DNA of 64,000 bases from Pantoea brenneri (GTDB lineage: Bacteria; Pseudomonadota; Gammaproteobacteria; Enterobacterales; Enterobacteriaceae): assembly GCA_002095305.1 (NCBI GenBank), contig MIEI01000002.1, positions 62,001 through 126,000 on the forward strand. The letters are read 5' to 3'. This document shows positions 41,159-51,442 of the stretch, in pieces. Numbering within the stretch: the stretch's first letter is position 1; every line of letters starts with the position of its first letter. The position numbers and the translations under genes are program-made. Under the pieces are notes generated by a model, which saw nothing but the letters and a program-made list of their open reading frames with translations, ran no database searches and was not told where the DNA came from.

Positions 41159-43227
41159 ATGACTGAGAAAACCTTCCTGGTGGAGATCGGCACCGAAGAG
41201 CTGCCACCAAAAGCCCTGCGCAGCCTGGCTGAAGCCTTTGCCGCGCAGGTCACTGCGGAACTTGATGCCGCCAATCTGAACCACGGCGACGTCAGCTGGT
41301 TTGCCGCACCGCGCCGTCTGGCGCTGAAAGTGGCGAACCTGAGCGCCTCACAACCCGATCGGGAAGTGGAAAAGCGCGGCCCGGCGGTCAGCGCAGCGTT
41401 TGACGCCGACGGTAACGCCACCAAAGCCGCAGAAGGCTGGGCACGCGGTAACGGCATCACCGTTGATCAGGCTGAACGTCTGAGCACCGACAAAGGCGAG
41501 TGGCTGGTCTATCGCGCTCAGGTTAAGGGCGAAGCGGCTCAGGCTCTGCTGCCGGCGATGATCGCCACCGCGCTGAGCAAACTGCCGGTGCCAAAACTGA
41601 TGCGCTGGGGCGACAGCGACGTGCAGTTCGTCCGTCCGGTTCACACCGTGACGCTGCTGCTGGGCGATGAGCTGATCCCCGCTACCATTCTGGGCGTGGA
41701 CTCTGCGCGCACCATTCGCGGCCATCGCTTCATGGGCGAGCATGACATTACTCTCGACAACGCCGATCAGTATCCGGACGTGCTGGAGAAACGCGGCAAG
41801 GTGATCGCCGACTACCAGACCCGTAAAGCGATGATCAAGCCGATGCCGAAGCCGCCGCCCGTCGTCTGGGCGGTAATGCCGATCTCAGTGATAGCCTGCT
41901 GGAAGAAGTGACCTCGCTGGTGGAGTGGCCAGTGGTGCTGACCGCCACCTTTGAAGAGAAATTCCTCAAGGTGCCGGCTGAAGCGCTGGTCTACACCATG
42001 AAAGGCGATCAGAAATATTTCCCGGTATATGACGATAACGGCAACCTGCTGCCGAACTTCATTTTCGTCACCAATATCGAATCCAGCGATCCGCGCCAGA
42101 TTATCTCGGGTAACGAGAAAGTGGTGCGTCCGCGTCTGGCCGATGCGGAATTCTTTTTCAATACCGACCGCAAAAAACGTCTGGAAGATCATCTGCCGCG
42201 CCTGGAAACAGTGCTGTTCCAGAAAGAACTGGGCACGCTGCGTGACAAAACCAATCGCATCCAGGCGCTGGCCGGCTGGATTGCCGGTCAGATTGGCGCC
42301 GATGTCAACCATGCGACCCGCGCGGGCCTGCTGTCGAAGTGTGACCTGATGACCAATATGGTGTTCGAGTTCACCGACACGCAGGGCGTGATGGGGATGC
42401 ACTATGCGCGTCACGATGGCGAAGCTGAAGATGTGGCCGTCGCGCTGAATGAGCAGTATCAGCCGCGCTTCGCCGGTGACGATTTGCCGTCCAGTCCGGT
42501 CGCCTGTGCGCTGGCGATCGCCGACAAAATGGATACGCTGGCCGGCATTTTTGGCATTGGTCAGCATCCAAAAGGCGACAAAGATCCGTTTGCTCTGCGT
42601 CGTGCCGCACTCGGTGTGTTGCGCATCATCGTCGAGAAGAATCTGCCGCTTGATCTGCAAACCCTGACTGAAGAAGCCGTGCGTCTGTATGGCAGCAAGC
42701 TGAGCAACGCCAGCGTAGTGGATGATGTGATCGACTTTATGCTGGGTCGCTTCCGCGCCTGGTATCAGGAAGAAGGCCACAGCATTGATACGCTGCAGGC
42801 GGTGCTGGCGCGTCGTCCGACCCGTCCGGCTGACTTTGATGCACGCATGAAAGCGGTATCGCACTTCCGTACGCTGAATGAAGCCGCTGCGCTGGCCGCC
42901 GCCAACAAGCGCGTCTCTAACATTCTGGCAAAATCGACCGAAACGCTGAATGACAGCGTGCAGGCATCACTGCTGAAAGAGAATGAAGAGATCCAGCTGG
43001 CGACGTTTGTCACTGCGCTGAGCAGCAAGCTGCAGCCGTACTTCGCGGAAGGACGCTATCAGGATGCGCTGATCGAACTGGCGCAGCTGCGTGAAGCCGT
43101 TGATAACTTCTTCGATAAAGTGATGGTTAACGCCGACGATCAGGCGGTGCGGGTTAACCGCCTGACGCTGCTGTCAAAACTGCGTGAGCTGTTCCTGCAG
43201 GTGGCGGATATCTCGCTGCTGCAGTAA
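41159..43227 (+). CDS. glyS: Glycyl-tRNA synthetase beta subunit (one frame break)
   Basis: About 689 residues, tRNA-binding and anticodon-recognising subunit. [34 protein letters not shown] and the second-half [44 protein letters not shown] and [19 protein letters not shown] match E. coli GlyS. The frame is lost near 41839: AAGCCGATG needs one G to read [26 protein letters not shown]. The gene is essential, so a sequence error is the likely cause. Confidence 0.95.
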
Positions 43228-43244
43228 TGCTATTTGTTGTGCGG

Positions 43245-43274
43245 AAAAGGGACGAGCTATCGTCCCTTTTTTTA
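43245..43274 (+). terminator. glyQS terminator
   Basis: AAAAGGGACGA-GCTA-TCGTCCCTTTT with continuing T-run, 17 bases after the glyS stop. Confidence 0.92.
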
Positions 43275-43602
43275 TGGGATTTTTTGGCCTGATGTTTTCA
43301 ACTCATACCTGAGTGTGACCGCTATAGCGGCCATTTTTTAGGGTGCAAATGAATACGCTAAAGTTCTCAAACTGCCACTGCCGGTCATCAAAAATCGGCT
43401 GTGTTGATGTGCCAACTGATAAATATTTCATATATATCAAATAGTTACTTGTTGATTTTTTCCTGGAATACCCTGAAATTTTTTCAAAATCCGGAGGTTA
43501 AGAAACCGCCCGAAAAATAGCCAACCCTCTTGTTTTTCCCCTTTCCTGATGGATAATTCGCCAAAATTTACATCCGGTTACAGTTAGTGAAATGGAATTT
43601 TC
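43275..43602. other. AT-rich gap at the left edge of the competition island
   Basis: No coding sequence seen. It contains the perfect palindrome CCGCTATAGCGG (43319-43330) followed by CCATTTTTT, which may be a second terminator, and marks a sharp drop in GC content after glyS. Confidence 0.4.
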
Positions 43603-43836
43603 ATGAAAAGAATTTGTTTATTGCTCTGGCATCCGCCAGTGCGTCTGCTCGCCATGGTGGCAGGCGCGTTGCTCTGCTCTGCTTTCCCGATGATGGCAGC
43701 GCTGCCAGCCGATAACCTCCGTGAAGAAGGCCAGGCGATTGAAACCTGGCAACAGTTGCGTCAGCAGATGCGTGAAAATAATCCTAAAAGGTGTTTAGAT
43801 GAATGTCTCAAATATGGATATGCAGCAAAAACTTGA
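43603..43836 (+). CDS. Small predicted exported protein, possibly a truncated leader
   Basis: A 77-residue reading frame with a clear signal peptide: basic start MKRICLLLW, hydrophobic core LLAMVAGALLCSAFP and a likely cleavage near MMAALPA. The following stretch (EEGQAIETWQQLRQQMRENN) is helical, after which the frame runs out-of-register into the toxin gene. It may be the 5' stub of a larger secreted or secretion-pathway gene replaced by the toxin cassette. I recognise no family. Confidence 0.4.
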   Translation: MKRICLLLWHPPVRLLAMVAGALLCSAFPMMAALPADNLREEGQAIETWQQLRQQMRENNPKRCLDECLKYGYAAKT

Positions 43837-44749
43837 ACTTTCTATCACTAAGGCTGCAAAAATTCTGCCTGGTGATGTCGGTCAACAGTTGTTGGTAATG
43901 CTGACCCCTCAGGCATTGGCCACAATGGCTGCAATAACTGGTTTATGGGCTGGTGCACACTTTTTTGGTATTGGTGAGTTAGCTGACCTCATTCTGATTG
44001 TGGCGGGTTGGGCTGCCGTAGGTGGTGTGGCTGTCGAGGCTTCAAAAAAACTCTACGAATTCGGTAAGACCACATACAAAGCCAGGACCGAAAGTGATCT
44101 TGATGATGCGGCTGCCTGTTTAGCGGCAGCCATTACCATGATTGGCGTAGATACTGTGATGGCGATTTTACTGAAAAAGAACCCTCGCGACGCCTTCAGG
44201 CATTCATACAGAAATATACGTATGCCTAAATACAGCGCATCAGTGGGCCGCGCAATGAATGGCCCCCGAAACACTTCTTCATCCTGGCGGTATCGCCCAA
44301 AAATCCGCTTTACTGATAAGCAAAATGCCGGGTTAGGTTCAACTAATTTATGGGGTGACATTACTATTGGCAGAGCCTACGACCGTACAGTAAAAACAGT
44401 GGAACAAGCGGCTGAGGATGTTCTGGCGGCCATATATCATGAGCGGGTACATTCCTCCATTGCGCCAAAGTTTTATCTGCTTCGAGAGCTTAGAGCCTTT
44501 ATGCATATTAGCTCCTACAACAGGTCATATATTTTACGGTATCTGGAAGAAGCATTTGCCGAGATGGTTGGGCTAATGAGAGCGAAAGGAATGTCACCAC
44601 GTTATGTTATTAATGGTTTCAAATTCCCGTTAACCAATAACTATGAGATTACCTTTACCGCACTTCGACATGAAGCAGCTGGCGTACTTCTTGGGCCGGT
44701 TGTTGTAGGCGGTGCTATGTACAATGTCTATTATGGAATTCAGCAATGA
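43799..44749 (+). CDS. Putative polymorphic toxin: hydrophobic pre-toxin domain plus HExxH metallopeptidase-like domain
   Basis: A 316-residue protein. Residues 35-125 form a hydrophobic, Gly/Ala-rich segment (LTPQALATMAAITGLWAGAHFFG..., ILIVAGWAAVGG) resembling pre-toxin domains of secreted interbacterial effectors (DUF6861-like, from memory). The C-terminal part has YHERVH (HExxH, residues 214-218) and downstream EEAFAE (250-255), the layout of a gluzincin-type zinc peptidase. AAAAGG precedes the ATG. It overlaps by four bases a small acidic ORF, typical of toxin-immunity pairs. Low GC and no secretion signal suggest an orphan or effector module. The activity is inferred from the motif. Confidence 0.6.
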   Translation: MNVSNMDMQQKLELSITKAAKILPGDVGQQLLVMLTPQALATMAAITGLWAGAHFFGIGELADLILIVAGWAAVGGVAVEASKKLYEFGKTTYKARTESDLDDAAACLAAAITMIGVDTVMAILLKKNPRDAFRHSYRNIRMPKYSASVGRAMNGPRNTSSSWRYRPKIRFTDKQNAGLGSTNLWGDITIGRAYDRTVKTVEQAAEDVLAAIYHERVHSSIAPKFYLLRELRAFMHISSYNRSYILRYLEEAFAEMVGLMRAKGMSPRYVINGFKFPLTNNYEITFTALRHEAAGVLLGPVVVGGAMYNVYYGIQQ

Positions 44750-45012
44750 TAAGCTTAGAAGACGCTAAGGACGCCGCTCGTGACTACGCATCCCGGCATA
44801 AAATGGGATGGAGTGAGAAATTTACTTTCATTCAAACGGCTTTTTATGATGGTGTTGAATGCTATATCGTTGAGACTTCTAGCGAAGATGTAGAAAACAA
44901 GTCATGGATGGAGATTGAGACCTCTACTCCCGTGAATATTTACGTCGATATGAAAACCGGAAAATGTTTTGGGCATCAGTTTGGTAATAGGGGTTTTAAC
45001 AAGGGTATTTAA
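44746..45012 (+). CDS. Putative immunity protein to the HExxH toxin
   Basis: An 88-residue small, mildly acidic soluble protein starting inside the toxin stop (ATGA). Residues such as WMEIETSTPVNIYVDMKTGKC give an alpha/beta look seen in small immunity proteins. Assignment rests on position, size and overlap; I do not recognise its family. Confidence 0.55.
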   Translation: MISLEDAKDAARDYASRHKMGWSEKFTFIQTAFYDGVECYIVETSSEDVENKSWMEIETSTPVNIYVDMKTGKCFGHQFGNRGFNKGI

Positions 45013-45044
45013 TATCCTCAATCATTGACCAGCTAATACCGTGT

Positions 45045-48000
45045 GGCCTGGCCTTTGCCGTAGACGGCGTTGCCCGTCATGACGGCGACACAGAACTTGC
45101 GGCGGGCGGCCAGATTACGCAGTCCAGCCTCAACTCCCCATCTCAGCCAGGTCGACCGCTGTTACCGGCAGAGCTGGCGCTGACGGCGCTGCAACAGCTG
45201 GAGAAAGTCGCCACCACCCTGCCCGATAACGGCCTGTTCAGTCAGCAAACCGCAGCGGGCAGCCCATTCCTGGTGGTGACTGACGAGCGCTTTACCAGCC
45301 AGAGCAAATTTATCAGCAGCGACTATCTGCTTGAACGGGTGGGCTATGACCCGACACAGGTGCATAAACGCCTGGGCGACGGTTTTTATGAGCAGCGTCT
45401 GGTACGCGAGCAGGTCCTGAAACTGACCGGCAGGCCTTCCGTTAACGGCTGGGATGCGATGACGCAGTATCAGGAGCTAATGAACAACGGCTCTAAAGTG
45501 GCGCAGGATTTCCATCTGGTGCCGGGCTTGGCGTTGACGCCGCAGCAGATTGCGGCGCTGCAACAGGATATCGTCTGGCTGGTCAGCGAAACGGTTGATA
45601 CGGAAGACGGCCCTCAGACGGTGTGGGTGCCGAAAGTTTATCTGGCACAGACCACGCTGCGCCTGACTGGCGCGGGCGCGGTGATTGGCGGCGGTAATCT
45701 GCAGCTCTCGGCAGACAGCGTGACCAATGCCGGTAACCTGTTTGCGGATAAGGCGCTGTCGGTCGACAGCGGTCAGTTCCTGCACCAGGGAGGCGACATC
45801 AAGGCGGGTAGCATTGATGTGAAAGCGGATACGCTGACGATCAGCACCGATCTGCAGAATGCCCTGCGTCAGGCGACGATGAGCGCTGATGATATCAGCC
45901 TCAGCGGCACTGATATCCGGCTACAGGGCGCGAAGCTGGATGCCACCGATAATCTCAGCCTGAGCGCGCGCAACAACCTTGCGATCGGTGCCGCGAAAAG
46001 CAGTCACAGCGGCAGCCTGAACGTGATCTCCGGGGCGATAGTAACCGCACCAGCAGCGGCATGGAAGAAGCGGGCAGGCGCATGGCGCAGGTCAGCGGCG
46101 AGTGGCAGCAGGCGCAGGGCAGCGAGCTTAACGCCGGTGGCAATCTTCTGCTCTCGGCCGGGCGTGACCTGACGCTGACCGGTAGCCAGGCCAGCGCCTC
46201 CGGCTCTGCCCGGGTTCAGGCTGGCGGCGACATTCACATCGGCGCTGAAACCACCACCAATACCACCCATCTTGAAGCTGGCAGCCGGACTTCATCGGTC
46301 AGCAACAGCCGTCAGGAAGATCGCCTGGTGCTCAGCACCCTGAGCGGTGACCAGGGTGTGACGCTGGTGGCGGGTAATAACCTGCTGGCCGAGGGCGCGC
46401 AGGTTGACAGTGCCGAGGGCCGCATTGGCGTCAGCGCGCAGAACGTTACCATTAAGGACGCGCGTACCCGCACGCAGGACCTGGACAGCGAGAACAGGCG
46501 GCTGGGTAATACCCGCAGTCATCGTGACGAGGAGACGATTCGCGAGGGCAGCATGGGAAGCACCTTCGGCGGAGAACAGGGCGTAACGGTCATCGGGCGT
46601 GAGGGTGACGTGACGGTCACCGGCAGCACGCTGCACAGCGGACAGGGTGCTGTTGCGCTGCAGGCGAAAAAGGATGTCATCCTCAACCACACGACAGACA
46701 GCGAGCACCGCGTCTCAGAAGAAAAAAGTCGCGGCCGGAAAACTAAGGGTGAACGCTCAGAGGAAATGCTGAGTGAGAACGTGGTGGGGAGCACGCTCAG
46801 TGGACGTGATGGCGTCACGGTGGTAGCGCAGGACGGCAACATCACCGCCACGGCCAGCACTCTGCACAGTGAGCTGGGGGCCGTTGCACTGCAGGCGAAA
46901 CAGGATGTGACCCTCAATACCGCCACCGAACGGGCGTTGGACTTTAGTGAAGAACGTTCTGAGAGAAAAGGCTTCCTGAAAAAGAGCAGCAGCCACACTA
47001 TTACGCAGGACGGCAGCACGCGCGAGAACGGCAGCCTGCTGAGCGGCGAAAGCGTCACGGTCATCGCCGGACGCGACCTGACGGTGACCGGCTCGGCGGT
47101 GGCTGCCGACCAGGACGTCAGTCTGCGGGCCGGGCGCGACGTGGAGATCGGCGCGGCAACCGAGACCGACAGCCACTACCAGCTGAAAGAAAAGAAAAAA
47201 AGCGGGCTGATGAGCAGCGGCGGCATCGGCTTCACCGTCGGCAAGCAGTCCACGCGGCACGAAATTGATGAGAAAGGCACCACCCAGAGCCAGAGCGTCA
47301 GCACCATCGGCAGTAGCCAGGGCAGCGTGGACATCACGGCGGGCAACCGGCTGCACGTCGGCGGCGCAGACCTGGTGGCGGGTAAAGACATGAACCTGAC
47401 GGGCGACAGCGTAACTATCGACCCGGGCTTTGATTCACGCAGCCGTAAGGAAACCTTCGAGCAGAAACAGAGCGGTCTGAGCATCGCCCTGTCAGGCACG
47501 GCAGGCAGCGCGCTCAACACGGCGGTGAGCAGCGCGCAGCAGGCCAGGAAGTCGGGTGACGGGCGGGTCAGCGCGCTGCAGAACACCCAGGCGGCGCTGA
47601 ACGGGGTGCAGGCGGCGCAGGCGGCTCAGATGGACGGGCTGAACACTGCCGCCGCGGACGCGCACAATGCAGCCGGCGACCTGAAGCCCGGGCAGGACGG
47701 CTATCAGGCGGGATCGACCAACACCATCGGCGTCAGCGCCTCGTACGGCAGCCAGTCGTCGAAAAGCGAAGCGCGTACTGAGAGCAGTCAGTCGCAGGGC
47801 AGTACGCTGACGGCGGGCCGGAATCTGACCGTCACGGCAACCGGCAAAAACGGTACGGCGCAGAGCGGCAACATCAGCATCGCCGGCAGCCAGCTGAAGG
47901 CGGGCGGCGACCTGAGCCTGGATGCGTCACGGGACATCCTGCTGCAGTCGGCGCAGAACACGCAGAGCACCGATGGGAAAAACAGCAGCAAGGGCGGCAG

Positions 48001-50302
48001 CGTCGGTGTCGGCATCGGCGTGGGGTCAGGCGGCTACGGCATCAGCGTGTCGGCGAGCGTCAGCGCGGCGAAGGGCAGCGAAAAAGGCAACGGGCTGACG
48101 CACAGCGAGACCACGCTGGACGCGGGCAACCGGCTCAGCCTGACCAGCGGGCGCGACATCACGCTTCTGGGCGCGCAGGCCAGCGGTGAGAGCGTGAAGG
48201 TGGACGCGGGCCGCAACCTGACGCTGACCTCAGAGCAGGACAGCGACCGCTACGACAGCAGACAGCAGAGCGCCAGCGCGGGCGGCAGCTTCACCTTCGG
48301 CTCAATGACCGGGTCGGCGAACGTGAACGTGAGCCGGGATAAGATGCACAGTACCTGGCAGAGCGTGGCGGAGCAGACGGGGATTTTTGCCGGGAAGGGC
48401 GGCTTTGACGTGACGGTGGGTGAGCATACGCAGCTGAACGGCGCGGTTATCAGCTCAACGGCCTCCGCCGATAAGAACCGGCTCGACACCGGCACGCTGG
48501 GCTTCGGCAATATTGAGAACCACGCGGAATATGAGGTGGAGCACCAGAGCGCCGGGATAAGCACGGGCGGCAGCGTGGGCGGTCAGTTCGCCGGGAACAT
48601 GGCGAACGGGATGCTGGCGGGGCTGAACGACAGCGGCAGCGCAGACTCTGTGACGAAGGCGGCGGTGAGCGAAGGCACCATCGTTATCCGCGATAAGGAG
48701 AAACAGGCGCAGGACGTTGCCGGTTTAAGCCGCGACGTGGAAAATGCGAATCCGGGTCTGGACGTTATCTTTGACAAGGAGAAGGAGCAGAACCGGCTGA
48801 AGGCGGCGCAGCTGATAGGTGAAATCGGCAGCCAGGCGGGCGATATTGCGCGGACGCAGGGTGAGATCATCGCAACCCGGGAGGCGAACGAGAAGATGTC
48901 CGGCGCCACGCAGACCGACCGCGACAGGGCGCTGGCTGAGCTTAAATTGAAGGATCCGACGAAGCAGTACAGCGCAAGCGACGTCAGTAAACAGGTTTAC
49001 AGCAACTTCTACAGGCAGGCGTTCGCGGAGAGCGGGTTCGGCACCGGCGGTAAGGTGCAGCAGGCCATCAGTGCGGTAACGGCGGCGGTGCAGGGCCTGT
49101 CGGGCGGGAACGTGGCGCAGGCGTTGAGCGGCGCGGCAAGTCCGTATCTTGCTGAGCAGATACATAAGCTGACGGAAGGCAACCCGGAAGCGCAGGCGAT
49201 GGCCCACGCGGTTGTCGGGGCGGTAGCGTCTTACGCATCCGGGAACAATGCGCTGGCGGGAGCAGCCGGCGGCGTCAGCGGCGAACTGATGGCCGGGCTG
49301 GTGATGAAGCAGTTGTATCCGGGTAAAACGGTCGGCGATCTGTCGGAAACGGAGAAGCAGACGATGAGTGCGCTGGGAACGCTGGCGGCGGGTCTGGCTG
49401 GCGGCGTTGCCGGAGACAGCACGGCGGACGCGGTGGCGGGTGCGCAGGCAGGTAAAAACGCGGTTGAGAATAATTTTCTTGGTGACACATCTTCGGACAA
49501 GCTCAAAATAGCTGTTGAAAAAATTAAGAATGGTGATAAGTCACTGGCTGCAGCTAATGAGCTTATTCAGTTGGAAAATGCCGACAAACGCAGCGATGAC
49601 CTGATGTTAAAATTCACCAAAGACCCGTCACAGATGACCAGCACAGAGCGTGCTGAGCTGTCCGGTTACCTTCGAGTTTATGCCTCGGAGATGGAGAAGA
49701 ATTACGGTTCCGCCGTCTCGCTGGAACTTGTTAAAGGATTGCTGTCAGGGCAGGACTACATTAAACGCGCTCCTGACTCTGAAGCGATGTTAAAAGCGCA
49801 GACGATAATGAATACCTGGGGTTATCACAAATCAAATGCCAGCATAGGAGATTTACCACTGACATTTAGTGGTTCGATACTGGGCAGCACAATTAAAGAA
49901 ACTATTGCAATCAATGCAGCCATAGGAACCACCGTTAATTCAATGTCTCAGCGTGGTGGGAAAGATCTGTTCAGTTATGTGGATGCGATTATGGCGGGAG
50001 TCACAGCAGCTGCGACAACAGGAAAAGGTATCGGAATATCGGCTGTAATAAATATGGGCGGTGCAGCCATTGGTAGTGGGATTAAGGGAGAAAACCCAGT
50101 AAATTCGGTAATTGGTGCAGGAATAGGCTCTGTCGCAGGGAGTAAATCGGATAAGTACATTACTGGCGGATTATCTACAGCAGCCAAAGAAGGTACTGCT
50201 GAAGTAATTGGTGCTATTGGTGGCTCAGCAGCAAGTGAAATAGTCGGTGGCATTACAAAAGATACTCTTGATAAAGTGGAACAAAAAAATGAAGAAAAAT
50301 AA
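45045..50302 (+). CDS. cdiA: 5'-truncated CdiA-type contact-dependent inhibition exoprotein (one frame break)
   Basis: About 1,750 residues of a two-partner-secretion exoprotein. It begins without start codon, signal peptide or TPS domain at GLAFAVDG, then shows the conserved GDGFYEQRLVREQVLKLTGR and QQDIVWLVSE blocks, hemagglutinin repeats (AGRDLTVTG, AGGDIHIGAE, LTAGRNL), and the pre-toxin VENN motif at 49463-49474. One G is missing near 46041 (SGAIGNRTSSG restored). After VENN, GC falls and a roughly 276-residue C-terminal domain follows, ending in Gly/Ala-rich hydrophobic stretches. A membrane immunity gene overlaps the stop. No cdiB lies in the window, so export is doubtful and the gene is probably a remnant or a donor cassette. 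Confidence 0.8.
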
Positions 50303-50546
50303 AATATGCAAACTCGTAACGCTCGCTTATCGCTGTTCTTTTGTTTTTTTTTGTATTTGCTTCGTAGCGAACTTTATTGGTTCAATGCTGATTTATTTCA
50401 AAGTTGGTTCCTTTTTGTTTGACTGGAAGGAAATTATCTTCATTTCCGTAAAAAAAGGTTTAGTTATTGGCTTAACTCTTGGAGTTGGTCTCTGGATAAA
50501 AGCCAGAGTACAAGAGCATAAGGACAAAAAAGGGTTACCTAAATAA
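50289..50546 (+). CDS. cdiI: Small two-helix membrane protein, probable CdiI immunity protein
   Basis: An 85-residue protein with two hydrophobic helices (CSFVFFCICFVANFIGSMLIY; VKKGLVIGLTLGVGLWI) and a Lys-rich tail. Its ATG lies 14 bases inside the cdiA end. Integral-membrane immunity proteins are usual for CdiA toxins that act at the inner membrane, which fits the hydrophobic end of the adjacent CdiA-CT. Immunity is inferred from position and topology. Confidence 0.6.
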   Translation: MKKNKICKLVTLAYRCSFVFFCICFVANFIGSMLIYFKVGSFLFDWKEIIFISVKKGLVIGLTLGVGLWIKARVQEHKDKKGLPK

Positions 50547-50548
50547 CT

Positions 50549-50580
50549 AAAGATCCCGGCCACCGAGCCGGGATCTTTTT
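50549..50580. terminator. Terminator after cdiI
   Basis: AAAGATCCCGGC-CACCGA-GCCGGGATCTTT with T-run, between convergent cdiI and symE; probably serves both. Confidence 0.9.
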
Positions 50581-50585
50581 GCCTG

Positions 50586-50822
50586 TCACTTAACAGGCTG
50601 GATCACCAGTTGCCCCCGCTCCACGGCCACGGTGACCGGCGTATCGGTCCCAAACCCTGCCTCCTCCAGCCAGTTGCCTTTGAGATGCAGGCTGGGCGTG
50701 CGGCTGTAGTACGTGGTCATACCGGTCGAACGTTTTTCGTGACGGATGCTGGTATATCCCACCTTCAGCTGCCGTAACGCTTTGGAAACACACACTTCTG
50801 GCTTACTATCATGCTCAGCCAT
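50586..50822 (-). CDS. symE: SymE-family toxin
   Basis: A 78-residue protein with the SymE/AbrB-like core: LKVGYTSIRHE, TPSLHLKGNWLEEAGFGTDTPVTV, then VERGQLVIQ. E. coli SymE is an SOS-induced nucleoid-acting protein held in check by the antisense RNA SymR. Homologues are often neighbours of Rhs or CDI genes, as here. AGGAG lies nine bases before the ATG at 50822. No LexA box was recognised upstream, and the SymR-like RNA is not proven. Confidence 0.8.
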   Translation of the reverse strand: MAEHDSKPEVCVSKALRQLKVGYTSIRHEKRSTGMTTYYSRTPSLHLKGNWLEEAGFGTDTPVTVAVERGQLVIQPVK

Positions 50823-50853
50823 ATCAACTACTCCTGTTAGTTGCTTGTGGTCA

Positions 50854-50887
50854 GCGGCTGAAACGGGCGCCAACCCGTTTCAGCCGC
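50854..50887. repeat. Perfect 14-bp inverted repeat in the symE leader
   Basis: GCGGCTGAAACGGG and CCCGTTTCAGCCGC are separated by six bases, 32 bases upstream of the symE start. It could fold in the symE leader or be part of an antisense RNA on the plus strand. There is no T-run, so a simple terminator is unlikely. Confidence 0.5.
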
Positions 50888-51442
50888 GCTAAAAAATCTC
50901 TCGTTACCTTCTCCTTTTCCTGTTTAATCCTGTTCAAATATACACCTCCTTCAATGTAAACTCGCTGAAGGTTATTTAATAAACAGCGAGGAATTTCTGA
51001 AAAACGGATTATTTTTCCGGTCGATAATAATTATCTCCGAGAGTATTCATTCTGGCGATATCTTCGGAAGTAATATGTGGAAATAATCGTTTAAAGTGGA
51101 GTGTTCTATTTAATTTTCTCTATGATTAAATTAGTTATCTCAATTAACAGTTAGGTTTTATAGGTGAAGTTATTATATTTGTTAACCTAAGTTGTCATAT
51201 CATAACGCATGATGCAGCAAGGTTAATGGGGTCAAAAGTGGTTGGGTGTTTTTAGCAAAAATCCAATCAGGCATGTTAAATGAATGATAATCTTTCAGGG
51301 CGATTAAATGTTCTTATATAGTGCGCGTTTCAGGGTGTTGTATAATTGCTCCCTTATTAAAAGATTGATATAAATAAACGACTGTTGGCTTGTGATATTT
51401 TGTATCAAATAAATCATCTGCTCAGGAAGCAGCAAGGGTGCA
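50888..51442. other. AT-rich gene-free spacer upstream of the glycosyltransferase gene
   Basis: About 555 bases, clearly AT-rich with many short stop-interrupted frames. No credible coding sequence, tRNA or insertion-sequence end was seen. It probably contains the glycosyltransferase promoter. The base composition fits horizontally acquired DNA. Confidence 0.5.
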
